This document shows, one piece after another, positions 7,655 through 15,090 of a stretch of 39,303 bases of DNA. A program made the position numbers and the translations under genes. Positions within the stretch are counted from its first letter, which is position 1. Every line of letters begins with the position of its first letter. The notes below the pieces were generated by a model, which saw only the letters and a list, made by a program, of their open reading frames with translations, was not told the origin of the DNA and made no database searches. Source of the stretch: an uncultured Pseudomonadota bacterium (GTDB lineage Bacteria; Pseudomonadota; Gammaproteobacteria; Competibacterales; Competibacteraceae); NCBI GenBank assembly GCA_903844665.1, contig CAIMUS010000130.1, positions 1 through 39,303 on the forward strand, in the 5' to 3' direction.

Positions 7655-8547
7655 ACGAGCCCAGCACGGCGGTTGACTTCGCCACCAGAATCGAATTGCC
7701 GAAACTCGAAAAGTCGTTTTTCGTAGGTCGCGCCTTGAGCAGCAGTCTGCTCACCATCGGCGTCTGGGTGGCCGCCATTCTCGCCAGCGTACCGTTGTTC
7801 TCGGTACTGTACATGTTGATCGTACGCGGCGGCGCCCGACTGAATCTGGAGCTCTTCACCGAGCTGCCGCCCGCCGGTTTCGAACTGGGCGGTGGTATCG
7901 GTAACGCCATCGTCGGCACCCTGGTGATGGTGGGTATCGCGACCCTGATCAGCGTGCCTGTCGGCATCCTGGCGGGGGTGTATCTGGCCGATTTGGGGCC
8001 GGACACTAAAGTGGCCAGCGCCGCCCGGTTCCTGGCCAAGACTCTCACCGGCCTGCCCTCCATCCTGGCCGGGGTGTTCATCTATGCGGCGGTGGTGCTG
8101 GCGATGGGCGGCTACTCGGCCATTGCCGGCGGTATCGCCCTGGCGGTCACGATGCTGCCGACCGTGGTCCTCACCGCCGAAGAAGCGATGAAGATGGTGC
8201 CGCAGAAGATGAAGGACGCCGCTTACGGCATGGGCTGCACCCGCACCCAGGTAATCTGGAAAATCGTGCTGCCCACCGGCCTTCCCGGCATCCTCACCGG
8301 CGTCATGCTGGCGGTGGCCGGCGCCGCCGGCAATTCGGCGCCCCTGTTGTTCACCGCGCTGTTCAGTAACTACTGGCTGCACAGTCTGCGGGAGCCCACG
8401 GCCTCGCTGTCGATCCTGATTTACAACTTTTCCGGCATGCCGTTCGACAACCAGATCGAGTTGGCCTGGGCCGCCTCCCTGGTGCTGGTGCTGATCGTAC
8501 TGGTGTTCAGTATCCTCAGCCGAATCATCGGACGTCCCAAGGTTTGA
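7651..8547 (+). CDS. pstA: Phosphate ABC transporter permease PstA
   Basis: The second membrane subunit, 298 residues. The EAA loop is DAAYGMGCTRTQVIWKIVLP, and the segment GAAGNSAPLLFTALFSNYW is typical of PstA. Five to six hydrophobic helices are visible. The start overlaps the pstC stop, indicating translational coupling, and pstB follows after 32 bases. The long minus-strand frame crossing this gene is a shadow. Confidence 0.95.
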   Translation: MNEPSTAVDFATRIELPKLEKSFFVGRALSSSLLTIGVWVAAILASVPLFSVLYMLIVRGGARLNLELFTELPPAGFELGGGIGNAIVGTLVMVGIATLISVPVGILAGVYLADLGPDTKVASAARFLAKTLTGLPSILAGVFIYAAVVLAMGGYSAIAGGIALAVTMLPTVVLTAEEAMKMVPQKMKDAAYGMGCTRTQVIWKIVLPTGLPGILTGVMLAVAGAAGNSAPLLFTALFSNYWLHSLREPTASLSILIYNFSGMPFDNQIELAWAASLVLVLIVLVFSILSRIIGRPKV

Positions 8548-8579
8548 CACCGTTCTGAGAAAATTCGAGAGGTCCAGCC

Positions 8580-9425
8580 ATGAATGCAACTGCTGAAGCG
8601 ATGGCAATCCCCACCGCCGTCAACGCCGTCCCCACCACGGCCGCCATGCCCGCCAGCATAGCGATCGATTGTAAATTGGATAAAGTCTTCTACGGTGATT
8701 TCCTGGCCGTGCGGGACAGCCATGTTCCCATCGAGAAGGGGAAAATCACCGGCTTTATCGGCCCCTCCGGCTGTGGCAAGAGCACCGTCCTGCGCTGCCT
8801 GAACCGGATGAATGACCTGATCAAAATCTTCCGGTTCCAAGGCCATGTGCACTTCCATGGCCAGGATGTGTACGCCCGGAACGTGGACCCGGTCATCTTA
8901 CGGCGCTATATCGGGATGGTGTTCCAGCAACCCAATCCCTTCACCATGAGCATTTTCGACAATGTCGCCTTCGGCTTGCGGTTGAATCGCTTCAAGGGCA
9001 ATCTGCAGGAGCAGGTGGAAAAGTCCCTGCGCCGCGCCGCGCTCTGGGATGAGGTCAAGGACAAGCTTAACAACAGTGGACTGTCGCTCTCGGGCGGGCA
9101 GCAACAGCGGTTGTGCATCGCCCGGGCCATCGCCACTGAGCCCAGCATACTGCTGATGGATGAACCCTGTTCCGCGCTGGACCCGGTCGCCACCCGCCGG
9201 ATCGAGGAACTGATGATCGAATTGAAGGCGAAGTACACCATTGCCCTGGTGACCCACAACATGCAGCAGGCCATGCGCGTCGCCGATAAGACCGCCTTCT
9301 TCGGAGTGGACATCTCCAAGGGTGGTCGCACCGGCTACCTGGTCGAAATGGGAGATACCCAACAGATCTTCGAAAATCCCAAAGAAGATTTGACCAAGAA
9401 ATATATTCGCGGTGAGTTCAGCTAA
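8580..9425 (+). CDS. pstB: Phosphate ABC transporter ATPase PstB
   Basis: The ATP-hydrolysing subunit, 281 residues. Walker A is GPSGCGKST (about residue 61), the Q-loop is in [19 protein letters not shown], the ABC signature is LSGGQQQRL, and Walker B is [13 protein letters not shown], followed by the H-loop VTHNM. The N-terminal 30 residues form an Ala/Thr-rich extension beyond the usual start. Nineteen bases separate it from pstS2. A phoU gene, often next in pst operons, is not present. Confidence 0.96.
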   Translation: MNATAEAMAIPTAVNAVPTTAAMPASIAIDCKLDKVFYGDFLAVRDSHVPIEKGKITGFIGPSGCGKSTVLRCLNRMNDLIKIFRFQGHVHFHGQDVYARNVDPVILRRYIGMVFQQPNPFTMSIFDNVAFGLRLNRFKGNLQEQVEKSLRRAALWDEVKDKLNNSGLSLSGGQQQRLCIARAIATEPSILLMDEPCSALDPVATRRIEELMIELKAKYTIALVTHNMQQAMRVADKTAFFGVDISKGGRTGYLVEMGDTQQIFENPKEDLTKKYIRGEFS

Positions 9426-9444
9426 CGCGCACCAGGGAGTCGCC

Positions 9445-10509
9445 ATGAAACTCACTCATATCATCGGGATCATCGCCGCGACCGTGGTGTTGGCGGCAGC
9501 GCCGGCTTCGGCGCAGGAACCGCCATTACCTGCCAAGACCACTGCCAATGTCGTGCGCCTGCAAGGCGCCGGCGCTACCCTACCCGCGCCTCTGTACGAC
9601 AAATGGATCGCGGTCTACCAGCACGACCACCCGACGGTCAGCATCAGCTATGACGCCGTCGGCAGCGGCGAAGGCATCAAGCGCTTCATTGCCGGTTCAG
9701 TGGATTTCGGCGCCAGCGATTCGGCCATGCAGGACAGTGAGATCGCCCAGGTACAGCGTGGCGTGCGGCTGGCGCCTGTCACCGCCGGCATGGTAGTGCT
9801 CGCCTACAACCTGCCGGAACTGAAAGGCGAGTTGAAGCTGAAGCGGGAGGTCTATCTGGCTATTTTTGCCGGCAGGATTCGCGACTGGGACGATCCCCGG
9901 ATCAAAGCTTCCAACCCGAATCTGGCCCTGCCCCACAAAACCATTGCGGTGGTGGTGCGCCTGGACAGCAGCGGCACCACCTATGCCTTCACCAATCACC
10001 TGAGCGCCATCAGCGCCGAGTGGCGGGATCGCGGACCGGGGGTCGGCAAGGTCATCGGCTGGCCCGGCGGCGCCATGATCGCCCGTGGCAACGAAGGGGT
10101 AGCAACCCGGATCAAGATCAGCGACGGCGCAATTGGTTATCTGGAATACGGTTTTGCCAGGCGCCTGAATCTGCCGATGGCCTGGTTGGAGAACAAGGCA
10201 GGTCACTTCATCCAACCGGACGCCCAGAGTGGACAGCAGGCGCTCCTGAACGGTTCGGCGGCGGCGCCCGATAATTTACGGCTGTTCATGCCCGATCCCG
10301 AGGGCGAAACGGCCTACCCGATCGTGACCTACAGTTGGCTGCTGCTGTATGACCAATACCCCGACGCCGCCAAGCTGGCGGCGCTCAAGGACTTCGTTTC
10401 CTGGGCGCTGGGCGAAGGCCAGCGCTATAGTGCGGAATTAGGTTATATCCCGCTGCCCCAGCCCGTGGCCACCCAGGCGCTGAAGCGGGTGGACGGCATT
10501 CACCCTTGA
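9445..10509 (+). CDS. pstS: Phosphate-binding protein PstS, second copy
   Basis: A second PstS, 354 residues, closing the same operon. A signal peptide of about 23 residues ends PASAQ. Ligand motifs parallel the first copy: GAGATLPAPLY, VGSGEGIKRF, GASDSAM and RLDSSGTTYAFTNHLS. The two proteins are related along their length but clearly diverged, so the duplication is not recent. Two binding proteins on one permease may differ in affinity or in preference for phosphate against similar oxyanions; this is inference. A good start is the ATG at 9445 with GGGAG upstream. Confidence 0.93.
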   Translation: MKLTHIIGIIAATVVLAAAPASAQEPPLPAKTTANVVRLQGAGATLPAPLYDKWIAVYQHDHPTVSISYDAVGSGEGIKRFIAGSVDFGASDSAMQDSEIAQVQRGVRLAPVTAGMVVLAYNLPELKGELKLKREVYLAIFAGRIRDWDDPRIKASNPNLALPHKTIAVVVRLDSSGTTYAFTNHLSAISAEWRDRGPGVGKVIGWPGGAMIARGNEGVATRIKISDGAIGYLEYGFARRLNLPMAWLENKAGHFIQPDAQSGQQALLNGSAAAPDNLRLFMPDPEGETAYPIVTYSWLLLYDQYPDAAKLAALKDFVSWALGEGQRYSAELGYIPLPQPVATQALKRVDGIHP

Positions 10510-10562
10510 CTGCCGCGATCGATGGAGCCTCCCCCCTCTTGCTTCGACACGCATCGCCTCCG

Positions 10563-10601
10563 CTCCCGCCAGCGGGCGCGCTGTCCGTACACTGGCGGGA
10601 G
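10563..10601. terminator. Stem-loop after the pst operon
   Basis: CTCCCGCCAG and CTGGCGGGAG form a perfect 10-bp stem with a 19-base loop, 54 bases after the pstS2 stop. There is no following T-run, so it is either a weak or Rho-assisted terminator or a transcript-stabilising hairpin. Confidence 0.45.
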
Positions 10602-10686
10602 GTGACGGCGCCATCTCCCCTCCGGTAGTGCACGACACCCGCCGTGCGGTCCCATGGCTGCATTCAGCCCCGCTGTGGACGATCCT

Positions 10687-11370
10687 ATGAACCACGTTTG
10701 TGCTCCCACGACCACGCGGGCCAGGGACCGCTTGAATCTGGAGGCGATCGAGTCATCGCTGCGGGCCGTGCAGCGGGCGTTCCCGGAGATCAACGCGCGC
10801 TTGCAAACTGCCCGGGATCCCCTGAGCGATGAAGTGATCGCCAACCTGATGGCCGGTTATGCGTTTATCGATGCGGCCATCGCCGATGGCCTGAATTTGT
10901 TTGCTCTAGGCAATTTAAAATATCTGCTCGAACTGAACCGGCTGGTTCTCTGTGGAACGGACCCAAGGAAGCTGAAGGACTACGCCGACCATATCGACGC
11001 CACCGAGGCGCATTTCTACGGGCATACCGAAGGCAGCATCGGGAGCATTATCGAATGGCACGCCAGCCATCGACATCGTTCCCCCTGGCGACGGGCGGCG
11101 GGCGTCTATGTCCGTATTCTCAGCGAGCCACAGCTCTATATCGAGGGCAACCATCGCTGCGGCGCCCTGATCATGAGTTACCTGCTGGCGCGGGAGGGCA
11201 AACCGCCTTTCGTGCTGACGGTGGACAACGCCAAGGCTTACTTCGATCCCTCGACGCTCATCACAGCCACCAGAAAAACCTCCTTCGCACTGCTGTTCAA
11301 GCTGCCGCATCTTGTGCGGGATTTTGCCCAGTTTCTGAAGGAGCAGGCGAATGATCAATATCTGCTATAG
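10687..11370 (+). CDS. Degenerate Fic-like protein
   Basis: A 227-residue protein with a Fic-like central segment. QLYIEGNHRCGALIMSYLL resembles the Fic motif HxFx(D/E)GNGRxxR, but the catalytic His position is not histidine and the second glycine of GNGR is replaced by His. The N-terminal part is helical (RLNLEAIESSLRAVQRAFPE). The preceding EWHASHRHRSPWRRAAG places the motif where Fic proteins carry it. If it has the fold, classical AMP transfer is unlikely. The C-terminal 30 residues are repeated downstream of the next gene (12859-12954). I prefer the ATG at 10687; one at 10654 would add 11 residues. Confidence 0.6.
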   Translation: MNHVCAPTTTRARDRLNLEAIESSLRAVQRAFPEINARLQTARDPLSDEVIANLMAGYAFIDAAIADGLNLFALGNLKYLLELNRLVLCGTDPRKLKDYADHIDATEAHFYGHTEGSIGSIIEWHASHRHRSPWRRAAGVYVRILSEPQLYIEGNHRCGALIMSYLLAREGKPPFVLTVDNAKAYFDPSTLITATRKTSFALLFKLPHLVRDFAQFLKEQANDQYLL

Positions 11371-11454
11371 AGTAAATTCATCGGCTCGAACTCCTCATGC
11401 CGCTATGAGGCCTGCTGAACGCCCCTCCGGACAAGTTGACAATACCTCGCTAAC

Positions 11455-11610
11455 TTAAACAAGCTCCGCCCTGACTTTTTTAATATGTCGTTTTGTGGCT
11501 TCATCTTTAAATGCTATTTCTATGTCAGGAACTACCGTAGGATTAGGCTTACCGGTGTAAGTATGGAGTTTCCCTTTGACGGTGATCGTTTCACCATTAA
11601 GATGCATCAT
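11455..11610 (-). CDS. Possible small hypothetical protein
   Basis: A 51-residue frame on the minus strand in an otherwise empty gap, starting MMHLNGETITVKGK and ending KKVRAELV. Composition is protein-like (Lys-rich and mixed rather than repeat-like), and an in-frame TAG just upstream fixes the start near 11610. No good Shine-Dalgarno sequence is visible and the family is not recognised. It would be transcribed against its two plus-strand neighbours. Confidence 0.3.
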   Translation of the reverse strand: MMHLNGETITVKGKLHTYTGKPNPTVVPDIEIAFKDEATKRHIKKVRAELV

Positions 11611-11648
11611 GGAGCAATGACTTTTCTAAAGATGAGATCGACGACTCT

Positions 11649-12791
11649 ATGATTAAGCCAGATTCCCGATGGCTCGAATTCTTCTATTTCGAGGCCGGCG
11701 GCGGTCACCGCAGCGCCGCTATGGCATTGAGAGATGTTATTACCGAGCGCTATCCCCATTGGTATGTCGATCTCGTCAATCTGCAAGAGCTCCTAAAGCC
11801 GGTAGACCCGGTTTCCCGCCTGACCAAAAGAAGGGTTTTGTCTCAGAATGTCTATAACGGCTATCTAAAAACAGGGTTGACGTATGGATCGGGTATCTTC
11901 TTACGTGCTTTACAAAAGGGCATTCAATCCCACGCGGTACCCATTCAAAACCAACTAGAACAGCATTGGCGACGTTCCTGCCCTGATCTGGTAGTCTCCC
12001 TAATCCCTAATTTTAACGGCCTTATGTTCCGCGCGCTCAGGCGCGTTTACCCAGAAACGCCTTATGTCACAGTGATGACCGACTTGGCCGATTGTCCACC
12101 GCATTTTTGGCATGAAAAGCAGGATCAATACATGATCTGCGGTGACGAAGAGGCTGTTCGTCAGGCACAGGCGGCAGGATATAGGCCTGAGCGGATTTTG
12201 AGAACCTCTGGCATGATCCTGCGGCCGTGTTTCTACCGCGAGGACGAAAGGGACCGTGAGGTCGAGCGTAAGAAACACGGCCTTGATCCCAAGAAGGTGA
12301 CGGCCCTTGTTATGTTTGGTGGTTATGGCTCAAAGGTCTCCGTTACCATCGTTGACCGGCTAAATGACTCCGGCTTGGCAATACAAAGTATTGTTCTGTG
12401 TGGCCATAATGAACGTCTTCGCCGACAGCTGCAGGACAAAAAATCATGCGTTGCCGTCGGCTTTACCGAAGATATCCCCTATTACATGCGTCTGGCTGAC
12501 TTTTTTATCGGCAAGCCCGGACCGGGCTGTCTCAGCGAAGCAGTGCATATGGGCCTGCCCGTCATCATCGAGCGCAACCGTCGCACCTTGTTACAGGAAC
12601 GCTTTAACGCCACCTGGGTGAAGAAGCGAGAAGTCGGCATCGTTGTCAGGAATTTTAGCCAAATTGGCGAGGCTGTCCGGTCTTTGCTTCATGATCAGCG
12701 ACTGGAAGAATTTCGCTACAACGTGCGGCGTCTTAACAATCGAGCGGTGTATGAAATCCCAAACATGTTTGAGCAAATTATGGCTGGGTAA
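11649..12791 (+). CDS. MGDG-synthase-type glycosyltransferase (GT28)
   Basis: A 380-residue cytoplasmic glycosyltransferase of the monogalactosyl/diglucosyl-diacylglycerol synthase type. The N-terminal acceptor domain has FEAGGGHRSAA, where family members carry GGGH-xx-A near residue 15. The C-terminal nucleotide-sugar domain has MFGGYGSK and GKPGPGCLSEAVHMGLPVI. Such enzymes add a hexose from a UDP-sugar to diacylglycerol at the membrane face; in several proteobacteria homologues replace phospholipids by glycolipids under phosphate limitation. The gene follows the pst region, but no Pho box was found directly upstream. It is flanked by two copies of the tail of the Fic-like gene. GC content is lower than its neighbours, which suggests transfer. 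ATG at 11649, weak ribosome-binding site. Confidence 0.85.
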   Translation: MIKPDSRWLEFFYFEAGGGHRSAAMALRDVITERYPHWYVDLVNLQELLKPVDPVSRLTKRRVLSQNVYNGYLKTGLTYGSGIFLRALQKGIQSHAVPIQNQLEQHWRRSCPDLVVSLIPNFNGLMFRALRRVYPETPYVTVMTDLADCPPHFWHEKQDQYMICGDEEAVRQAQAAGYRPERILRTSGMILRPCFYREDERDREVERKKHGLDPKKVTALVMFGGYGSKVSVTIVDRLNDSGLAIQSIVLCGHNERLRRQLQDKKSCVAVGFTEDIPYYMRLADFFIGKPGPGCLSEAVHMGLPVIIERNRRTLLQERFNATWVKKREVGIVVRNFSQIGEAVRSLLHDQRLEEFRYNVRRLNNRAVYEIPNMFEQIMAG

Positions 12792-12858
12792 CGAAGGCCA
12801 GCGCACGGACGGTCCTGGCATCGGTGGCGGTCAATCGCTCGGTTCATGCCGCGATGAG

Positions 12859-12954
12859 GCCACCTCTTTCGCGCTGCTGTTCAAGCTGCCGCATCTCGTC
12901 CGGGACTTTGCTCAGTTTCTGAAGGTGCGGGCGGATTATCGGTATTTGCTATAA
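12859..12954 (+). pseudogene. Duplicated tail of the Fic-like gene
   Basis: In frame this reads SFALLFKLPHLVRDFAQFL and ends with YLL and a stop, matching the last 30 residues of the protein encoded at 10687-11370 (identical over the 19 residues shown). The DNA copies have diverged at many third positions, so the duplication is old. No start or upstream part remains. This is a remnant of a second copy, mostly replaced by the glycosyltransferase gene. Confidence 0.8.
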
Positions 12955-12969
12955 GGTGGATTCGGTTGG

Positions 12970-13038
12970 GTATAGTGCGCACCGCGTACCATACCCATAT
13001 AGAGAGAGAGAGAGATTCGCAATGCGCACTCCCTACAA
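12970..13038. repeat. Palindromic repeat with AG microsatellite
   Basis: TAGTGCGCA and TGCGCACT form the arms of an interrupted palindrome with an (AG)n run at about 13002-13013 between them. It lies in the space between the Fic-like remnant and the end of vapC and resembles the GTGCGCACC-type repeats at 14836-14980. Confidence 0.45.
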
Positions 13039-13452
13039 GTCGCAAACTATGCACGGAATGTCGGTGCGCGAAAAGTCATTACCTTTGAACAAGAGGGGAG
13101 CGTCCAGTTTTTTTGCCAGCGCGTAGGCGAAGCAGTCGCCGAAATTGAGCCCGGCGGGGTGGCGACCCTTGCCGAAACGGAGAAACGCCTCAATCGCCAA
13201 ATCGGCAAGGCCATCATCAATGGGCGCAATGCACACCGACAGCATGTCGCAAAATCCTGCGAACTTGGGGGCGGCCAAGGCATTGAATCGCGCCGTCAAC
13301 ACCATCATGGTCTCGACTTTCGAAACACTGGAAAGCCAGATGGCATCCGCTTTCCTTATTCGTTCAAAGAAAGCTCTCGCCTCCGGTTCGTTGAACAGGA
13401 TAGCTGCTACCGCGCTGGTATCAAGAACCAGTTGGTCAGTCAAACAGGCCAT
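13033..13452 (-). CDS. vapC: PIN-domain toxin VapC
   Basis: A 139-residue PIN-domain ribonuclease toxin. It begins MACLTDQLVLDTSAVAAILF, with the first catalytic Asp in LDTSA; the conserved Glu is in SKVETM and a later Asp in NFGDCFAYALAK. VapC proteins cut RNA with these acidic residues and Mg2+. I start it at the ATG at 13452, because the longer frame overlaps most of the antitoxin gene. The overlap with vapB is 17 bases, the usual vapB-vapC coupling. Confidence 0.9.
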   Translation of the reverse strand: MACLTDQLVLDTSAVAAILFNEPEARAFFERIRKADAIWLSSVSKVETMMVLTARFNALAAPKFAGFCDMLSVCIAPIDDGLADLAIEAFLRFGKGRHPAGLNFGDCFAYALAKKLDAPLLFKGNDFSRTDIPCIVCDL

Positions 13453-13702
13453 TAGACTTGTAGCCGATGATCTCGTCCGGGGTGCGAGTATCCACAACAG
13501 GCATGGACCAGGCATCTTGCATGAAAGCCGTGAACTCTTCCCAGTCCGGTTTTTCGCCCGGAATGGTTTCGAGCGCCACACCGGCTTTTAGACACTGAAC
13601 CGCTTCCTGATTCAGGGAGCGGCGGTAAAGTTCGGCCATTTGTTTTATTTGCGCGTATAAATCGTCAGGTACGTCCCGCACAAGGAGGGTTGCCATGTTC
13701 AT
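13436..13702 (-). CDS. vapB: VapB/FitA-type antitoxin
   Basis: An 88-residue antitoxin. MNMATLLVRDVPDDLYAQIK and the following AELYRRSLNQEAVQCL form the ribbon-helix-helix DNA-binding part typical of the FitA/VapB group; the C-terminal half (PDWEEFTAFMQDAWSMPV) would bind the toxin. It is upstream of and overlaps vapC. A Shine-Dalgarno-like GAGGAGAT lies just before the ATG. It is expected to repress its own operon. Confidence 0.9.
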   Translation of the reverse strand: MNMATLLVRDVPDDLYAQIKQMAELYRRSLNQEAVQCLKAGVALETIPGEKPDWEEFTAFMQDAWSMPVVDTRTPDEIIGYKSNGLFD

Positions 13703-14161
13703 CTCCTCAAGACTTTATAGCAAAGTGGGCAACGGTTTTATCGTTACCCGACATTCTGGTTTGCATTGGGCAGGATGAACTCCTGAAGGATAGGAAATCC
13801 AAGCCACTATGCTGAAGTATCCGGCACCCCATCGTCTTGGTCAAGCGTTCCCGTCGGGGTTTGGGGAGCCCCCGAGGGCGATCAGCAGGCGGCTCTGGCG
13901 TCCGCGCTGCGGCGCAAGGAAGGGGATCGGCGTGAGGGAGGAAACGGATTTGCGGATGCAGGACAGCAGGACCTCGGCGGACGCCTGAGCCGGGTAGAGT
14001 GGGCAAACGGTTCTATCGTTTGCTCACGCGGATCGGGCATAATCGGTGGGCAAACAAAAAGGCGTTTGCCCACCCTACCCGGCTCCACGAATACCAAGGC
14101 ATTCCCATCGTCACCGCCGCCGCGGCGCTACAGATCATCGATCAAACATGAAGGAGATACC
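13703..14161. repeat. Intergenic region with GTGGGCAAAC repeats
   Basis: Nearly 460 bases without a supportable gene. It contains an inverted-repeat family with arms GTGGGCAAAC and GTTTGCCCACCCTACC (best copy 14046-14083), repeated at 15015-15050. A more diverged form, GTGGGCAACGG, is near 13727. A short in-frame stretch ending at a TGA near 14150 reads YQGIPIVTAAAALQIID and could be the tail of a lost gene, but nothing upstream supports it. Confidence 0.55.
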
Positions 14162-14187
14162 GGGCCGGGATTTGCAATCCCGGCCCG
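14162..14187 (-). terminator. Hairpin terminator after the DUF2283 gene
   Basis: GGGCCGGGATT and AATCCCGGCCC form an 11-bp perfect stem with a 3-base loop just after the DUF2283 stop codon on the minus strand. The stem is strong. A short T-containing stretch follows on the plus side rather than a clear U-run on the minus side, so direction is uncertain. Confidence 0.55.
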
Positions 14188-14193
14188 CTTCGT

Positions 14194-14415
14194 TTAGGCC
14201 GCTTGTGCAACCTGCACATTTTCCAGGGAAATGGGAGGAATCCCCCCTTTCCCAAACACCTGTTGCGCATCGAGGATTTCGATGCCGACCAAGGTCTCAC
14301 CCGGCCCGATGTTCAAGGCCACTTCTTCGTTGAGGCGTAGCGTCCGGCATTCATGTTGTCCTTCCAATAGGCGGATATAGAGGGCATCGGTTTCAGGGTC
14401 GTAGCTGATTTTCAT
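14194..14415 (-). CDS. DUF2283 family protein
   Basis: A 73-residue protein starting MKISYDPETDALYIRLLEG, the DUF2283 signature, with the following GETLVGIEILDAQQVF. DUF2283 proteins are small and often paired with DUF4258 genes; the pair is suspected to be toxin-antitoxin-like, though function is not established. The partner lies ten bases upstream and is interrupted by a MITE. The C-terminus ends ENVQVAQAA. Confidence 0.88.
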   Translation of the reverse strand: MKISYDPETDALYIRLLEGQHECRTLRLNEEVALNIGPGETLVGIEILDAQQVFGKGGIPPISLENVQVAQAA

Positions 14416-14424
14416 GATGTGTTC

Positions 14425-14815
14425 CTAAAAGAAGAAGGTATAAACGGTGATGACCACGATTTCGTTAGCCTCTTCCTTGATGACCGGTGCAACCTGTTTA
14501 ATGGAGTAGTGTGTACCTTGCCAGTGTTGATTGAAAGGAAAGTTGTAGCGTAACCGTTCAGACCCCTCTCCCCGACCCTCCCCCACAAGGGGGGAGGGAG
14601 TTATTGCAAAACAGCTACTTAGCGTATCCCCCCTCCCCTTGTGGGAGGGGGTTAGGGGGAGGGGGGTGAACGCTTACGTTGTAGCGGCACAATTCCCGCC
14701 CTTGCTTGGCCGTCTCTTTGGTTCCATGCCTAATCGCGATGCGCACTTCCTCTTCGGCGGCTCCCCGTTCTTGGCATTGTTCCTGTGCATGGCGCGTCAG
14801 ACGAATGGGTTTCAT
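14425..14815 (-). pseudogene. DUF4258 gene split by a MITE
   Basis: The first part, from the ATG at 14815 (GAGAGG ribosome-binding site), reads MKPIRLTRHAQEQCQERG and RHGTKETAKQGRELCRYN, typical of DUF4258. The frame then enters the MITE at 14677. Removing the element and one copy of the 8-bp duplication restores an open frame that continues FPFNQHWQGTHYSIKQVAP and ends VVITVYTFFF at 14425, an 84-residue protein of normal length. The insertion adds foreign residues and a premature end. It is the putative partner of the DUF2283 gene downstream. Confidence 0.88.
14550..14677 (-). mobile_element. 127-bp IS66-like MITE, copy 2
   Basis: This is the inverted second copy of the element at 196-322, with ends GTAACCGTTCA and TGAACGCTTAC. 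It is flanked by a perfect 8-bp direct repeat GTTGTAGC at 14542-14549 and 14678-14685. The copies differ by about two substitutions and one extra C, so both insertions are probably recent. It splits a DUF4258 gene. Confidence 0.92.
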
Positions 14816-14835
14816 GCGTTTTCCTCTCAGATTGC

Positions 14836-15055
14836 AGGGTGCGCACCGCGCACCCTTTACGATGTCGGGATATTCCCATGCGTTCGCGGGGGATGCGCCA
14901 AAATCCCATGCCGACAATTGTCGAAATATCCAAGTTCATGCCCTGTCCAAGATGGGTTTAAGGTGCGCGGTGCGGCACCCTATGCGGCTTGCCCACCAAT
15001 TCTGCCGGTTCCGCGTGGGCAAACGATGAAGCCGTTTGCCCACCCTACCTGGCTA
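14836..15055. repeat. REP-like palindromes downstream of the tubulin operon
   Basis: Two repeat types. AGGGTGCGCACCGCGCACC at about 14835-14855 has a near-inverse partner at about 14960-14981. GTGGGCAAAC with GTTTGCCCACCCTACC lies at 15015-15050 and matches the copy at 14046-14083. No gene is supported in 14816-15090. Confidence 0.6.
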
Positions 15056-15058
15056 CAA

Positions 15059-15084
15059 AACTGTCCCGCCTTAAGTTGGTAGCC
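15059..15084 (-). mobile_element. Solo terminal repeat of an IS
   Basis: AACTGTCCCGCCTTAAG followed by TTGGTAGCC matches both ends of the IS remnant at 34223-34573 (AACTGTCCCGGCTTAAGTGG at its right end and the inverse at its left). No transposase sequence accompanies it, so it is a relic end of the same IS family. It abuts the stop of the PstS-OmpA gene. Confidence 0.6.
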
Positions 15085-15090
15085 CTTTTT

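Noticed and set aside
7456-8607. Long minus-strand open frame across pstC and pstA
   Set aside because: It is a GC-rich shadow. The plus strand has clear permease motifs, start contexts and operon spacing, and the minus translation is rich in G, H, Q and R without any family.
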